Shown: piece after piece, positions 54,337-63,375 of the stretch
Layout of the letters: each line of letters opens with the position of its first letter
How positions within the stretch are numbered: the first letter of the stretch is position 1
From: Candidatus Thorarchaeota archaeon
Lineage (GTDB): Archaea > Asgardarchaeota > Thorarchaeia > Thorarchaeales > Thorarchaeaceae
Assembly: GCA_016840825.1 (NCBI GenBank)
Contig: JAEORN010000106.1
Location: forward strand, 6,559-70,558
Direction: 5' to 3'
Length of the DNA: 64,000 nt
Notes under the pieces: model-generated
Seen by the model: only the letters and a program-made list of their open reading frames with translations
What the model was told of the DNA's origin: nothing
Databases searched by the model: none
Program-made: the position numbers and the translations under genes

Positions 54337-55320
54337 TCAGTCTTGGAGTTCAATGATCCACGCGTCCTGTGTTCGTTCAATGGAGAACCCGAATTTGTGA
54401 TACATATTGATTGCTTCTCTCTGAGTCATCCCACTGTCGATTAGGACTCTCTCGAATCCCAGAGCCTTTGCTCTCTCTAACAACGCAAGAAAAAGTCTAG
54501 AGCCTATCCCCTTTCTCTTGTATTTTGAGAGGGTTCCTGCAATCCCTATTTCTCCCGACCTCACATTGATGTCCATGGCGCACACGACTTGTCTGTTCAG
54601 CTCCGCGACAAGAACTTGGTGTCCATATTCACCATTCAGATATGACACGACCCACTCTTTTGTATGTGATAGTGGATTCCACCAGATATTCTCTTGAAGG
54701 ATTTTTCTGACAGATTCCGTATCATCTTGATTTGCATCTCGAATCATCAGACTCGCTATCTCCTGTAGTTTTGGCATGAATTGCTGTAGATTTTTCATTG
54801 CAAAGACGGAGCTGCATGCAAAAGACTGTGTATCTGAGAATGGATGATAGTAGAATACTTCATGCTTTGAGAATCCTGCCATTCTCAGCATTCCAGCTGC
54901 TGCAAAATTATCACTATAGGTATGACCTACGGCAACTTTAGGTCGAATCGACCATTGGTACTCAAGTGAATGGTCTACAAGCTTCGTACCAATGCCCTTC
55001 TGACGTGATAGAGGATGCACACCCAATCTGGCTTGTCCAAAATTCCAATCGGTTGATCTGAAATAGAGGGTGGGAATTGAGCCATTGCATACCTCATATT
55101 TCAAGATGCAATGGGCATAGCCAACGAATCCATCTTCCTCTGCAATGAAGATTCTTGACTCTATTGTTTCTTCATCAGCCAACCATGATCGAATATCCTC
55201 TTCGGTGAGATATCGATAGTGATACTGATGTCCAAGAAGGTCTATCCAGTAGGAGAAAATGGAATTGTGCAATTCAGTGAGGGCCTTTTCATCACCCGCA
55301 CTGAACTCACGAATTCGCAT
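54337..55320 (-). CDS. Tandem-GNAT acetyltransferase
   Basis: A 327-residue protein with two GNAT domains. ARLGVHPLSRQKGIGTKLVD is the first acetyl-CoA site and GIAGTLSKYKRKGIGSRLFL the second, and both keep Q/RxxGIG. YHKFGFSIERT is a typical GNAT ending. It begins 20 nt after the lipoate ligase stop. Together with 48932-49987 this makes two tandem-GNAT proteins within 7 kb, with little obvious sequence identity. Acceptors unknown. Confidence 0.85.
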   Translation of the reverse strand: MRIREFSAGDEKALTELHNSIFSYWIDLLGHQYHYRYLTEEDIRSWLADEETIESRIFIAEEDGFVGYAHCILKYEVCNGSIPTLYFRSTDWNFGQARLGVHPLSRQKGIGTKLVDHSLEYQWSIRPKVAVGHTYSDNFAAAGMLRMAGFSKHEVFYYHPFSDTQSFACSSVFAMKNLQQFMPKLQEIASLMIRDANQDDTESVRKILQENIWWNPLSHTKEWVVSYLNGEYGHQVLVAELNRQVVCAMDINVRSGEIGIAGTLSKYKRKGIGSRLFLALLERAKALGFERVLIDSGMTQREAINMYHKFGFSIERTQDAWIIELQD

Positions 55321-55340
55321 CTTGCTTCAACCACTTGTTC

Positions 55341-56438
55341 CTATTTCTGCTCAAGCGAGAGCTTGATGGCCGTTTCGAAGTCCTCCGGGGTAACACCGGG
55401 TGTATCAATATTATGCTCCTGATAGGTCTTCTTGATTCTTTCAAGAATCTCGCTCCCTTCGATCGATGCACCGATGAGATTCTCTTCAAGATTTCTTATA
55501 TTGTCAGCTGGATACATGAAGAAATCTCCTGATATGACGATCTCGGTAATTTTTTCATGATCGACGGTCTGTGTGACTCGAATGAGTCCACCTGGTGCTT
55601 TGTGATTGGCTGTACCCATGACTGCTGTAGCAGTGAGTCTTACAGTTCTGGCGTCAATTCGACCACCACTTCTCCAGTGCAACCATTCATCAGAAAGATA
55701 CTTGCCCTTCAATTCTGCCATCCGGCTCTTTTCCCAATCAGTTAGGCTTCCTTTTTTCAATTCTATATCAAGAGTTTCCTTGTACAAACGGAGAAGATCC
55801 TGTTTGACTTCATCTCGATCAGGCATCCTTCCAAGCTCTTTCTTGATAGTGGACATTCTCATACGTAAACCTTGGGAGAGCTTGTCCCTGAATTTCTCAT
55901 CCGGTACCTTGAGAACCTTAACCATCATGTCATATGGAAAATCGAAGATGAGATTGCCTACGAGAATTCGTGCATCTCCAACATCTGCTGCTCCGTTGCC
56001 AGATATCTTCTGTCCACTCGCAGTCTGAATATCATTCACAGGTCTGAACTCGCAATCGATACCTAGGTTCTGATAAGCTCGAACTGGAGCTTCCAAGAAC
56101 TTCCTATAGTACCTGTTAATATCAATGACGGAAACTGGACTGTCCTTCCTATGAACGATTTGATAGAACATCTGTTCTCCATCTAGATAGACACCGCCAC
56201 CCCCTACAACTCGACGAGTCACCACAACGTCGTTCTCTCGACAGAAGTTCATGTCGATATCTTTCTCTGTTTCTTGGAAATATCCAAGGCTTACTAGAGG
56301 AGATGCTGGCCAACAAATAATGAGAGTGTTCTCTGAAATTCCTTCAGTGATTCCTTGAGCGATTACGTCATAGATAATCTGCGTGTATAATGGTTCTATA
56401 GGCCCTAGGTCAAGAAGCCTCCAAGTTTCGAGTGGCAT
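55341..56438 (-). CDS. lplA: Lipoate-protein ligase A
   Basis: Attaches lipoate to carrier proteins such as glycine-cleavage H protein. The 365-residue protein has the catalytic domain blocks LIICWPASPLVSLGYFQE, VVTRRVVGGGGVYLDGEQMF (RRxxGGG) and SGQKISGNGAADVGDARIL, where the Lys binds lipoyl-AMP. A C-terminal accessory domain (KITEIVISGDFFMYPADNIR) is fused, as in E. coli LplA, whereas many archaea split it. A THF-linked glycine cleavage system would be a natural client given the nearby fhs-folD-ftcd genes. Confidence 0.9.
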   Translation of the reverse strand: MPLETWRLLDLGPIEPLYTQIIYDVIAQGITEGISENTLIICWPASPLVSLGYFQETEKDIDMNFCRENDVVVTRRVVGGGGVYLDGEQMFYQIVHRKDSPVSVIDINRYYRKFLEAPVRAYQNLGIDCEFRPVNDIQTASGQKISGNGAADVGDARILVGNLIFDFPYDMMVKVLKVPDEKFRDKLSQGLRMRMSTIKKELGRMPDRDEVKQDLLRLYKETLDIELKKGSLTDWEKSRMAELKGKYLSDEWLHWRSGGRIDARTVRLTATAVMGTANHKAPGGLIRVTQTVDHEKITEIVISGDFFMYPADNIRNLEENLIGASIEGSEILERIKKTYQEHNIDTPGVTPEDFETAIKLSLEQK

Positions 56439-56549
56439 GGGTCCCCGATTTCTTATCTCTATTAATCAATTTCGATTTGCCACTTTTGCAAAGGTAGCAG
56501 TAAAGCTAACGATTAAATCCTCTCAATCTTCACTCGAACATGAACTTCT

Positions 56550-57323
56550 ATGATTGAGGCTCTTGGACTAGTAAAGAAATTCAGCGACTTTACTGCAGTG
56601 GATATGCTATCGTTCACTGTTGGTGCTGGAGAGATCTTCGGACTTCTTGGACCTAATGGGTCTGGAAAGTCAACAACAATGAGGATGCTATTGGGATTGT
56701 TGCGTCCAACTGATGGTACAGCTCGAATTATGGGGAATGATATACGTACTAAGATAGTAGACGCGAAAAGAGTGATGGGCTATGTACCAGAGGAGCCTGT
56801 GTTACCTGAACGTCTCACAGGTTGGGAATACGTGAACTACGTAGCTGATATCTGGAAGATGCCTCGAGGTTCTGAGCGAGAGGAGGAGATTGAAGAACTC
56901 CTAACACTCTTGGATATCCGCGATGCAAGTGACGATCTCATTGAAACCTATTCAAAAGGGATGTCTCGAAAGATTGGCCTAGTTGCAGCCTTAATTCATA
57001 AACCAAAAGTATTGATTCTCGATGAGGTCCAAGCAGGAATAGATCCACGTGGTGCTGCTACAATCAAAGAGATACTCAATGGTCTCAGGAGCCGTGGTGC
57101 CACAATACTGATGTCCACACATGTTCTCGAGATTGCAGAACAGATGTGTGATAGGATAGGTATAATCAACAAGGGACAACTGATCGCTGAAGGAACGATG
57201 CAGGAGCTGCGAGTTAAAGCTAAGGGACAATCCAGTCTAGAGGATATCTTCCTTGAGTTAACCGGAGGTCCTGATATGCAACTAATAGCCAAGTTTCTTG
57301 AGGATGAAGGTGCATCGAATTGA
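56550..57323 (+). CDS. ABC transporter ATPase
   Basis: A 257-residue ATP-binding subunit: LLGPNGSGKSTTMRMLLG (Walker A), Q-loop region in VMGYVPEEPVLPERLTG, signature YSKGMSRKIGLVAALIHKP, LILDEVQAGIDPRG (Walker B, with Val-Gln where the usual Pro-Thr-x-Gly lies), and STHVLEIAEQM (H-loop). The type is that of DrrA/NatA exporters. Its stop codon TGA overlaps the permease TTG start (TTGA), a tight coupling. Substrate not known. Confidence 0.92.
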   Translation: MIEALGLVKKFSDFTAVDMLSFTVGAGEIFGLLGPNGSGKSTTMRMLLGLLRPTDGTARIMGNDIRTKIVDAKRVMGYVPEEPVLPERLTGWEYVNYVADIWKMPRGSEREEEIEELLTLLDIRDASDDLIETYSKGMSRKIGLVAALIHKPKVLILDEVQAGIDPRGAATIKEILNGLRSRGATILMSTHVLEIAEQMCDRIGIINKGQLIAEGTMQELRVKAKGQSSLEDIFLELTGGPDMQLIAKFLEDEGASN

Positions 57324-59035
57324 GCTTAGCTGACCTTTTGGTCCTGCTTAGACAGGACCTCGCCCAGACATTTCGTATGCGAGGTGGTAAGGGTAAAAGG
57401 ACAGAACAAAAGAATATCCTCAGAAGGCTACTAGGTCCCATTATCGCAGTCTTTGTTGGCATTGTCATAATATCAATGATTATGCTTCTAGGACCATTTC
57501 TCTGGCCGTTCATCGAGGCTTCCATATCCTCTGGAGATGGTCTCAGTTTTGGTGCTTTAGTCTTCAATGCGTTGATGCTTTTTGGATTCCTTGGCTCGAT
57601 AATGGTCGCAGCTACAACTGTAGGAAGTAGCGATCGAATGGAATACTTAATGACCATGCCAATCTCACTAAGAACCCTATTCCTTGAGAAGACTATCATC
57701 ATCATTCTCTATAATTCGGTCATGTGGTTAGTTATCGGTTTGCCATTGTTCATTGGATTTAGTATCATTTCTCCATATCCCTTTGCTTTCCTCTCAATTC
57801 CCATTTTTCTCGTTCTGCTTTTGATTCTCGTTGCTCTTGGTGTTTCCATAGGTAGCCTTCTCGGGCTTATCTTCTCAAGACTTCTTGCTGGACGAAGAAT
57901 GCTAAAACAGATTGGATATGCATTTATGTCCGCTATTGGGATATTAGCTGGTACACTATGGTACGTGTCAATTTACACAGACCCGTCAGGTGAATTCTTC
58001 AGTTTCTTCATCGAGATCGCGAACATGCTAGGACTATCATCAAACCTTACTCCTGGCTATACAGTCAGTGTCTTATCTCTAGGTATGCTTATTGGAGCAT
58101 CATTCTCCTTCTTTGACATCATAGCTCCACTCCTCTATGCTTCTGTGGCGTTTGCATTAGTATATGCTACCGGTGTCATTAGTGAAGAAGCCCATTACAG
58201 TGGATGGATGGCAAGCGGGTCAAAAAGATCCTCAAAGATAGAGATAGAGATTGGAGATCGACAGTGGAATCCCCAACCATTCAAGTGGTTTACGTTCAAT
58301 AATACTGTAAGCGTTTCTCTATGGTATAACATTGCATCAGTAAGAAGAGAGGCTCGTGTTTTCACTCAGTATCTATTAGGACCGATTCGCTATGTCATTT
58401 GGTTGATCCTTCCAGTGTTTGTTGCTGGTGAAACTGCACTTGGTTTTACAGGGTACTTCATCATCGCAGCGCTAATTCCCTTTGCAACTTCGTATGGATT
58501 ATTCTTTGCGGGGTATGAGACAGTATATGAAGGGAAGAATTTGATGACACTGCAGTTGGCTGCAACAAATATGCAAGACTATGTCAAAGGCAAGGCGCTA
58601 AGCGCAGTACCCTTCAGCCTAGGAGCGAGTGTGATCATGTCCGTTCTTATTGCGTTCATTTCTCCGGATTTAATCATCTACCTTCCAGCGATGATTCCTT
58701 GCATTGTCGTCCTTACATTGGCATCAGGTGCTGTCGCAGCGAATGCTGCCGCTATGGGTGGTGATTTCAAATCAGAACGAAATATCACACGACAAAGAGG
58801 TTCAGCTGTGAGAATGCCAATAACCGGTTGGTCCGTTTTACGAGCTCAATTCTTGCCAATGATGCTCGGATTTGTTGGAGTGTTTGGCATAGTATTGGTT
58901 GGCGGCTTCATAAATCCAATCTACTCCTACCTAGCAGCACCTGCTTTCATAGGACTCTGTTATGCCCTGTACAGGAACTATTCCCACAGTGCTGGAGTTA
59001 AGTTGGCCCAGATTGAGGCATCCAAGTATCTCTAG
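57320..59035 (+). CDS. ABC-2-type transporter permease
   Basis: A 571-residue membrane protein with about 12 helices in two halves and a soluble loop near residues 290-340. It starts from TTG overlapping the ATPase stop. RMEYLMTMPISLRTLFLEKT is the coupling-helix region common in ABC-2 exporters. With the ATPase it forms a complete homodimeric-type exporter. Its stop shares CTAG with the convergent acetoacetate-decarboxylase-like gene. Confidence 0.85.
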   Translation: MSLADLLVLLRQDLAQTFRMRGGKGKRTEQKNILRRLLGPIIAVFVGIVIISMIMLLGPFLWPFIEASISSGDGLSFGALVFNALMLFGFLGSIMVAATTVGSSDRMEYLMTMPISLRTLFLEKTIIIILYNSVMWLVIGLPLFIGFSIISPYPFAFLSIPIFLVLLLILVALGVSIGSLLGLIFSRLLAGRRMLKQIGYAFMSAIGILAGTLWYVSIYTDPSGEFFSFFIEIANMLGLSSNLTPGYTVSVLSLGMLIGASFSFFDIIAPLLYASVAFALVYATGVISEEAHYSGWMASGSKRSSKIEIEIGDRQWNPQPFKWFTFNNTVSVSLWYNIASVRREARVFTQYLLGPIRYVIWLILPVFVAGETALGFTGYFIIAALIPFATSYGLFFAGYETVYEGKNLMTLQLAATNMQDYVKGKALSAVPFSLGASVIMSVLIAFISPDLIIYLPAMIPCIVVLTLASGAVAANAAAMGGDFKSERNITRQRGSAVRMPITGWSVLRAQFLPMMLGFVGVFGIVLVGGFINPIYSYLAAPAFIGLCYALYRNYSHSAGVKLAQIEASKYL

Positions 59036-59751
59036 ACCTCGAACCTTGCTATCGCCTTACCCTCTGGGACAGTGATATCGCAATCGAAATAGAGTCCAAT
59101 CATTGTACTCTCAATCTTTACAGCATCGAAGCTATCTCTTGGACCATTTTTGATTTCAATATCGACATCTCCTGATCTTCCGTTTTTAATATCATAGACC
59201 AAATAGGCCGCATTCAACACTGCTACATCATAACTTTTCCCTGAAATATTCGGGATGAGCTTCAGATTGATATTAGGTCCACTATCAATCCACGCTCCTT
59301 CATCACCAAACGTGCATTTTGCCATGAGAATCGTGGTTTTATCTCTTTCAACTTTTGCTGTAAGAGTATCCGCTTTCCATTGCATAGTAATCTTTGCTAA
59401 TTTCCTAGGATAACCCCAGATTTCACGACCAGATGTAATAGCAACATCAGTATCTACATAATTATGTGAGAAATAGACTCCAACTTCTTCTTCTCCTGTG
59501 TCAGGATTATCAAACATACACTGAACCAGGAGTCCTGCTTCCGTGAAAGGTCCTGCTTCAATGCATGGCATCTTTCCAATCATAAGAGCAGCGAGAGGCA
59601 TTTGTGAAGGTCTTAGAGGATCTGGTAAGAGCGCTTCTATTGTTTCTTCCGGGGGGTAGAATAATGATAGAAAGAGTTCAGCATCCTTGTAATGATAGGG
59701 CGGCTTAGGGTATAATGGACTTACTATAGGAGTACTATATTTCTCAACCAA
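59032..59751 (-). CDS. Acetoacetate decarboxylase-family protein
   Basis: A 239-residue member of the ADC superfamily. SGREIWGYPRKLAKI holds the Schiff-base region; the bacterial decarboxylase has two adjacent Lys (PKK) and here the pair reads RK, so one is replaced. FYPPEETIEALLPDPLRPS and EVGVYFSHNYVDTDVAI are other family blocks. Whether acetoacetate is the substrate is open, since superfamily members with altered residues do aldol or hydratase chemistry. Start TTG with GGTGAT upstream. Confidence 0.8.
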   Translation of the reverse strand: MVEKYSTPIVSPLYPKPPYHYKDAELFLSLFYPPEETIEALLPDPLRPSQMPLAALMIGKMPCIEAGPFTEAGLLVQCMFDNPDTGEEEVGVYFSHNYVDTDVAITSGREIWGYPRKLAKITMQWKADTLTAKVERDKTTILMAKCTFGDEGAWIDSGPNINLKLIPNISGKSYDVAVLNAAYLVYDIKNGRSGDVDIEIKNGPRDSFDAVKIESTMIGLYFDCDITVPEGKAIARFEV

Positions 59752-59862
59752 ACGAAATCACCAACTCTCTCTCTGCTAGGCCACTATTGAATCTGTCGTG
59801 AAGTTGAAAATCGAACGATACTTGAGTTGGTTCTCCTATCAAATGGGAGGAGTCAAGAAGAA

Positions 59863-60846
59863 TTGGAGCTAGGATTTTCATGGCATCACTCAAAGCAGCC
59901 AAGGCATGCACGAGCTGATTTTCAAGATATGATTGACAACAACTGTAACGCAGTTCTTATAGCTGCATCTGAGGATGATCTAAATTACTGGTACCCTAAT
60001 CTCATTGAAATCATTGAGATTGCGAAAGACCTAGGTCTAAAGACCATCGTTAATTTCTGGGCCTTTGGTGGAGTCTTCGGAGGTGAACCTCCTTCTTCAT
60101 TTCTTCATCAGAATCATCTTCTTCGTCAAATCACAGCAGCATCAAAGGAATCTGTTCCCGCAGCATGCTTCAATAGATCAGATTTCAAGGAGTATCTCTT
60201 TGGAAATATGACTCAACTAATAGGCGATGCATCTCCTGATGGCGTCTTCTTAGATGAGCCACATTATTTTCCTTTGTTCGACGAAAGTGAGTTCACATGT
60301 GTTTGTGATGAATGCCAATCAAAATATGAAGCCAAATATGCTATGAAGATGCCAATGGAATATACGGAAACAATCAAGAAATTCCGTGAAGATTCGATGC
60401 ATGAGTTCCTTGTGGAATGCTGCAGAACCGTAAAGTCCGTGAGGCCTGAAACAGAAATCACAGTGTGTATCATACCTCTTGACCTCGTCGGCTTTGGAAC
60501 CCCCGATTGGGAACAGATTGCATCAATTTCAGAAGTAGATGTATTCTCAACAGATCCTTACTATCATGTCTTTGGGAGAGATAGGAAATGGGCTCTAGAT
60601 GCAGCCACTAGAACGATTGAAGTCGCAAAGAAATACAAAAAGAAGAGCCAACTTTGGATCCAAATGTTCAAAGTATCAAAAGGAGAGGAGCAGGAGATTG
60701 CATCACTAGTGTCCGAGTATGCTTCTTTTGGTGTTGACTCTCTCTTTGGTTGGTCATATCTAGCAAATCAAGGAACAACAATATCCTGCGATTCACCCGA
60801 GTTACTATGGCATCTAGTTTGTGAGGAATACCGAAAGATAAAGTGA
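59863..60846 (+). CDS. TIM-barrel, glycoside-hydrolase-like protein
   Basis: About 327 residues that read as a (beta/alpha)8 barrel. NNCNAVLIAASEDDL, GLKTIVNFWAFGGVFGGEPP, GVFLDEPHYFPLFD (an Asp-Glu pair at the end of a strand), TEITVCIIPLDLVGFG, VDVFSTDPYYHVFG and SQLWIQMFKV follow in order. CVCDECQSKYEAKY adds a CxCxxC, possibly a metal site. It looks like the putative glycosidases of the DUF4434/GH-like kind, but I cannot name a family. GGGAGGAG precedes TTG 59863; TTG 59827 is another possible start. No signal peptide. Confidence 0.7.
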   Translation: MELGFSWHHSKQPRHARADFQDMIDNNCNAVLIAASEDDLNYWYPNLIEIIEIAKDLGLKTIVNFWAFGGVFGGEPPSSFLHQNHLLRQITAASKESVPAACFNRSDFKEYLFGNMTQLIGDASPDGVFLDEPHYFPLFDESEFTCVCDECQSKYEAKYAMKMPMEYTETIKKFREDSMHEFLVECCRTVKSVRPETEITVCIIPLDLVGFGTPDWEQIASISEVDVFSTDPYYHVFGRDRKWALDAATRTIEVAKKYKKKSQLWIQMFKVSKGEEQEIASLVSEYASFGVDSLFGWSYLANQGTTISCDSPELLWHLVCEEYRKIK

Positions 60847-60866
60847 GGAGCATAGCTCCTCTCAAC

Positions 60867-61742
60867 TCATAGCTTTAGCTTTTTGAAGATAAACGGCCAT
60901 ACGAATATACCTACTAGGGTAACTAAACCGTATCTTGCGGCTCTAAGCAGGACATCTTCGGTTGGGATTATCGCCTTAAGCCCCACTAGAAGGACCATCA
61001 CAAGAATCAATCCTATTAGGACTCTAACGACCAGTTTCCATTTCTTCCCTCCTTCTGGTTCGACTGAGAAATCTACGAATCTTCTTTCAAGAGCAAGACC
61101 AATTGCTAGTCCGATCATAACTCCTCCAATAGCACCGAAGTCATCTCCCGGTGGTAGAGCGACGACATAGCTAAGTAGGATGAGTAGGACAAGGCCCAAA
61201 AGTGCCAATACACCGTAGAGGTAATCCTGTTTGACAGAGGATAGCTTATCGGTAATTGGTCGTTCAAGGATAAGGAAGACTATGACCGTCACGACTCCTA
61301 TTCCCCAACCGAGAAGCACATCTCCAAGATAATGAACTCCTAGGTAAACTCGAGAGATTCCAATAAGGATTGTTAGAACTATGGATATGGTTAGCATCCA
61401 CCAAGTCTTCACTTTGGCCCCAAACCACCCAAAGAGTGTGGCAGAGTTCTGTGCGTGTCCACTTGGAGTACTATAATTGGTTGCTTCAATATCCTCATAC
61501 CAATACGATGGATCTGGCCTTGGATTTGCAATAGCTAGCTTCAGTACGTAATTCAGTACCAATGAGGTTATCAAAACGAGTCCTACGATGACTGACTCTC
61601 TCTTTTTGAAAGCCCAGAATCCCATGAGTATCAACGCAATATAGAAAGTATCTGAACCAAGTTCAGTAATCAAACTAAATAGAGCTCCAGCCCATGGCAT
61701 TAGTTCCCTTAGAACCAAGGTGTAATTTGGATCGAAAAACAT
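60867..61742 (-). CDS. PAP2-family membrane phosphatase
   Basis: About 291 residues. Lipid or undecaprenyl/dolichyl phosphate phosphatase type: KLAIANPRPDPSYWYED (KxxxxxxRP), YSTPSGHAQNSATLF (SGH) and GISRVYLGVHYLGDVLLGW (SRxxxxxHxxxD) form the complete active site. Extra C-terminal helices extend beyond the usual domain, giving about nine in all. GAGAG before ATG 61742 favours it over ATG 61751. Could recycle the archaeal lipid carrier for glycosylation. Confidence 0.88.
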   Translation of the reverse strand: MFFDPNYTLVLRELMPWAGALFSLITELGSDTFYIALILMGFWAFKKRESVIVGLVLITSLVLNYVLKLAIANPRPDPSYWYEDIEATNYSTPSGHAQNSATLFGWFGAKVKTWWMLTISIVLTILIGISRVYLGVHYLGDVLLGWGIGVVTVIVFLILERPITDKLSSVKQDYLYGVLALLGLVLLILLSYVVALPPGDDFGAIGGVMIGLAIGLALERRFVDFSVEPEGGKKWKLVVRVLIGLILVMVLLVGLKAIIPTEDVLLRAARYGLVTLVGIFVWPFIFKKLKL

Positions 61743-61878
61743 TGCTAACATCTCTCTGAAACACGCAAATGTAGTGTATTGTAATGTATTGCTTGATGAA
61801 AAATGTATTCCCAGATTGTATGTCTATTAGCAAATCCTTTTACATGACTGGTTTTTTGGGGGCAGAGAGGGTCACACC

Positions 61879-63372
61879 ATGGTGCTAGAGGATCTTGAAC
61901 CAAAACTTGTATGGAACATATTTGAAAATGTATTCACAAAGACTCCTCGCTGCTCGAAGAAGGAAGAGAAAATTCGTGGCGTGTTGAAGGACTTTCTGAC
62001 CAGAGAGGCCAAAGATAGATCGATTAGTCTTGTGATCAAAGAGGATGATGTGGGGAACATACTCGTGAAGAAACAGGCCACACCTGGCATGGAATCAAAA
62101 CCAAGTATCCTGTTGCAAGGACATCTTGACATGGTCTGTGAAACGGATCGTACAGACGGTTTCAGCTTCGAAACAGATTCTATTCCTGTCCGAATTCAGG
62201 AGAACGGCGAATGGGTAGACGCTGATAGGACAACACTTGGCGCAGATAATGGAATTGGCATGTCATTGGCTCTAGCCCTATTATTAGACCCCGATATAGT
62301 TCATGGACCAATAGAAGTCCTAGCAACTGTTGATGAGGAAACCGGTTTGACAGGTGCTTTTGCACTTGAACCAGCAAAGATTGGTATTGAAAGCAAATTA
62401 CTGATCAACATTGACTCTGAGGATTTGGGTGTAATTACAATCGGATCTGCTGGAGGCGGCGATACGATTTTCTCTAAGAATCTTGAGAGAGTATCTTCAC
62501 CATCTGGATATCAGTTCTATACCCTCTCAATTGGCGGATTCTTTGGAGGACATTCAGGTGTCGATATACATCTTCCACGAGGGAATGCCAACAAGACAGC
62601 TGCAAGATTACTCTCCCGGTTAGCTGATGAAATGCCGGTCTTAATTTCGGAATGGAATGGTGGCGGGAAGAGAAATGCAATTCCTAGATCCTCTGTTGTT
62701 ACTTTTGGAATTAAAGTTGACAAGATAGATAGAGCACACGAAATTCTAAGCATTGAGAAAGCAACTATCGAATCCTACTACAAAAGCGAAGATCCACTAG
62801 AACCAGATCTCCTAATCGAATGGAGCAAGACTGATGTGAATCTATCATTCTCGGAAGCTGAATCGCAGAGGATTATTCGGACATTCCATGTACTTCCACA
62901 TGGTGCATTAAAGTTCTCCCCGGATGTGGAGGGCCTTGTTGAAACCTCCAACAATGTTGCTGTAATTACAACCTCGGAGTCTGGTATTAGATTACAGATG
63001 TCCACGAGGAGCAATTTGGATTCGGAGCTATCAAGCAAGAGAAGAGAAATCAAGTACATCGGAGAGGCCTTTGGATGGGACGTAGAACAGGATACAGCAT
63101 ATCCTGGATGGGCGCCTGATCCGAATAATCAATTCCTCCGATTCTTCAGAGAGAGATATCAAATCGCTTTAGGCTCTGAAATTAAGGTAGAAGCGATTCA
63201 TGCAGGACTTGAATGCGGAATCCTTGGTGCAGGAATTCCTGGTCTGAAGATGGTATCCATCGGTCCCACACAAAAGAATGCGCATTCACCTGATGAGAAA
63301 GTTCGGATAGCTGATATTGGGATTCTCTACGGCCTTCTCAAAGACGTCCTTCGAAACCTACCTAACATCTAG
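61879..63372 (+). CDS. pepD: M20-family Xaa-His dipeptidase (PepD/aminoacyl-histidine dipeptidase)
   Basis: Cytosolic zinc dipeptidase of 497 residues. LLQGHLDMVCETDRTDG (first metal His and catalytic Asp), LGADNGIGMSLALALLLD (bridging Asp), VDEETGLTGAFALEP (catalytic Glu plus ligand) and GGHSGVDIHLPRGNANKTAA (dimerisation domain) are all canonical, and the length matches PepD. It fits a peptide-degrading lifestyle, and histidine released would feed the formiminotransferase route. GAGAGGGT precedes the ATG. Confidence 0.93.
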   Translation: MVLEDLEPKLVWNIFENVFTKTPRCSKKEEKIRGVLKDFLTREAKDRSISLVIKEDDVGNILVKKQATPGMESKPSILLQGHLDMVCETDRTDGFSFETDSIPVRIQENGEWVDADRTTLGADNGIGMSLALALLLDPDIVHGPIEVLATVDEETGLTGAFALEPAKIGIESKLLINIDSEDLGVITIGSAGGGDTIFSKNLERVSSPSGYQFYTLSIGGFFGGHSGVDIHLPRGNANKTAARLLSRLADEMPVLISEWNGGGKRNAIPRSSVVTFGIKVDKIDRAHEILSIEKATIESYYKSEDPLEPDLLIEWSKTDVNLSFSEAESQRIIRTFHVLPHGALKFSPDVEGLVETSNNVAVITTSESGIRLQMSTRSNLDSELSSKRREIKYIGEAFGWDVEQDTAYPGWAPDPNNQFLRFFRERYQIALGSEIKVEAIHAGLECGILGAGIPGLKMVSIGPTQKNAHSPDEKVRIADIGILYGLLKDVLRNLPNI

Positions 63373-63375
63373 AAT

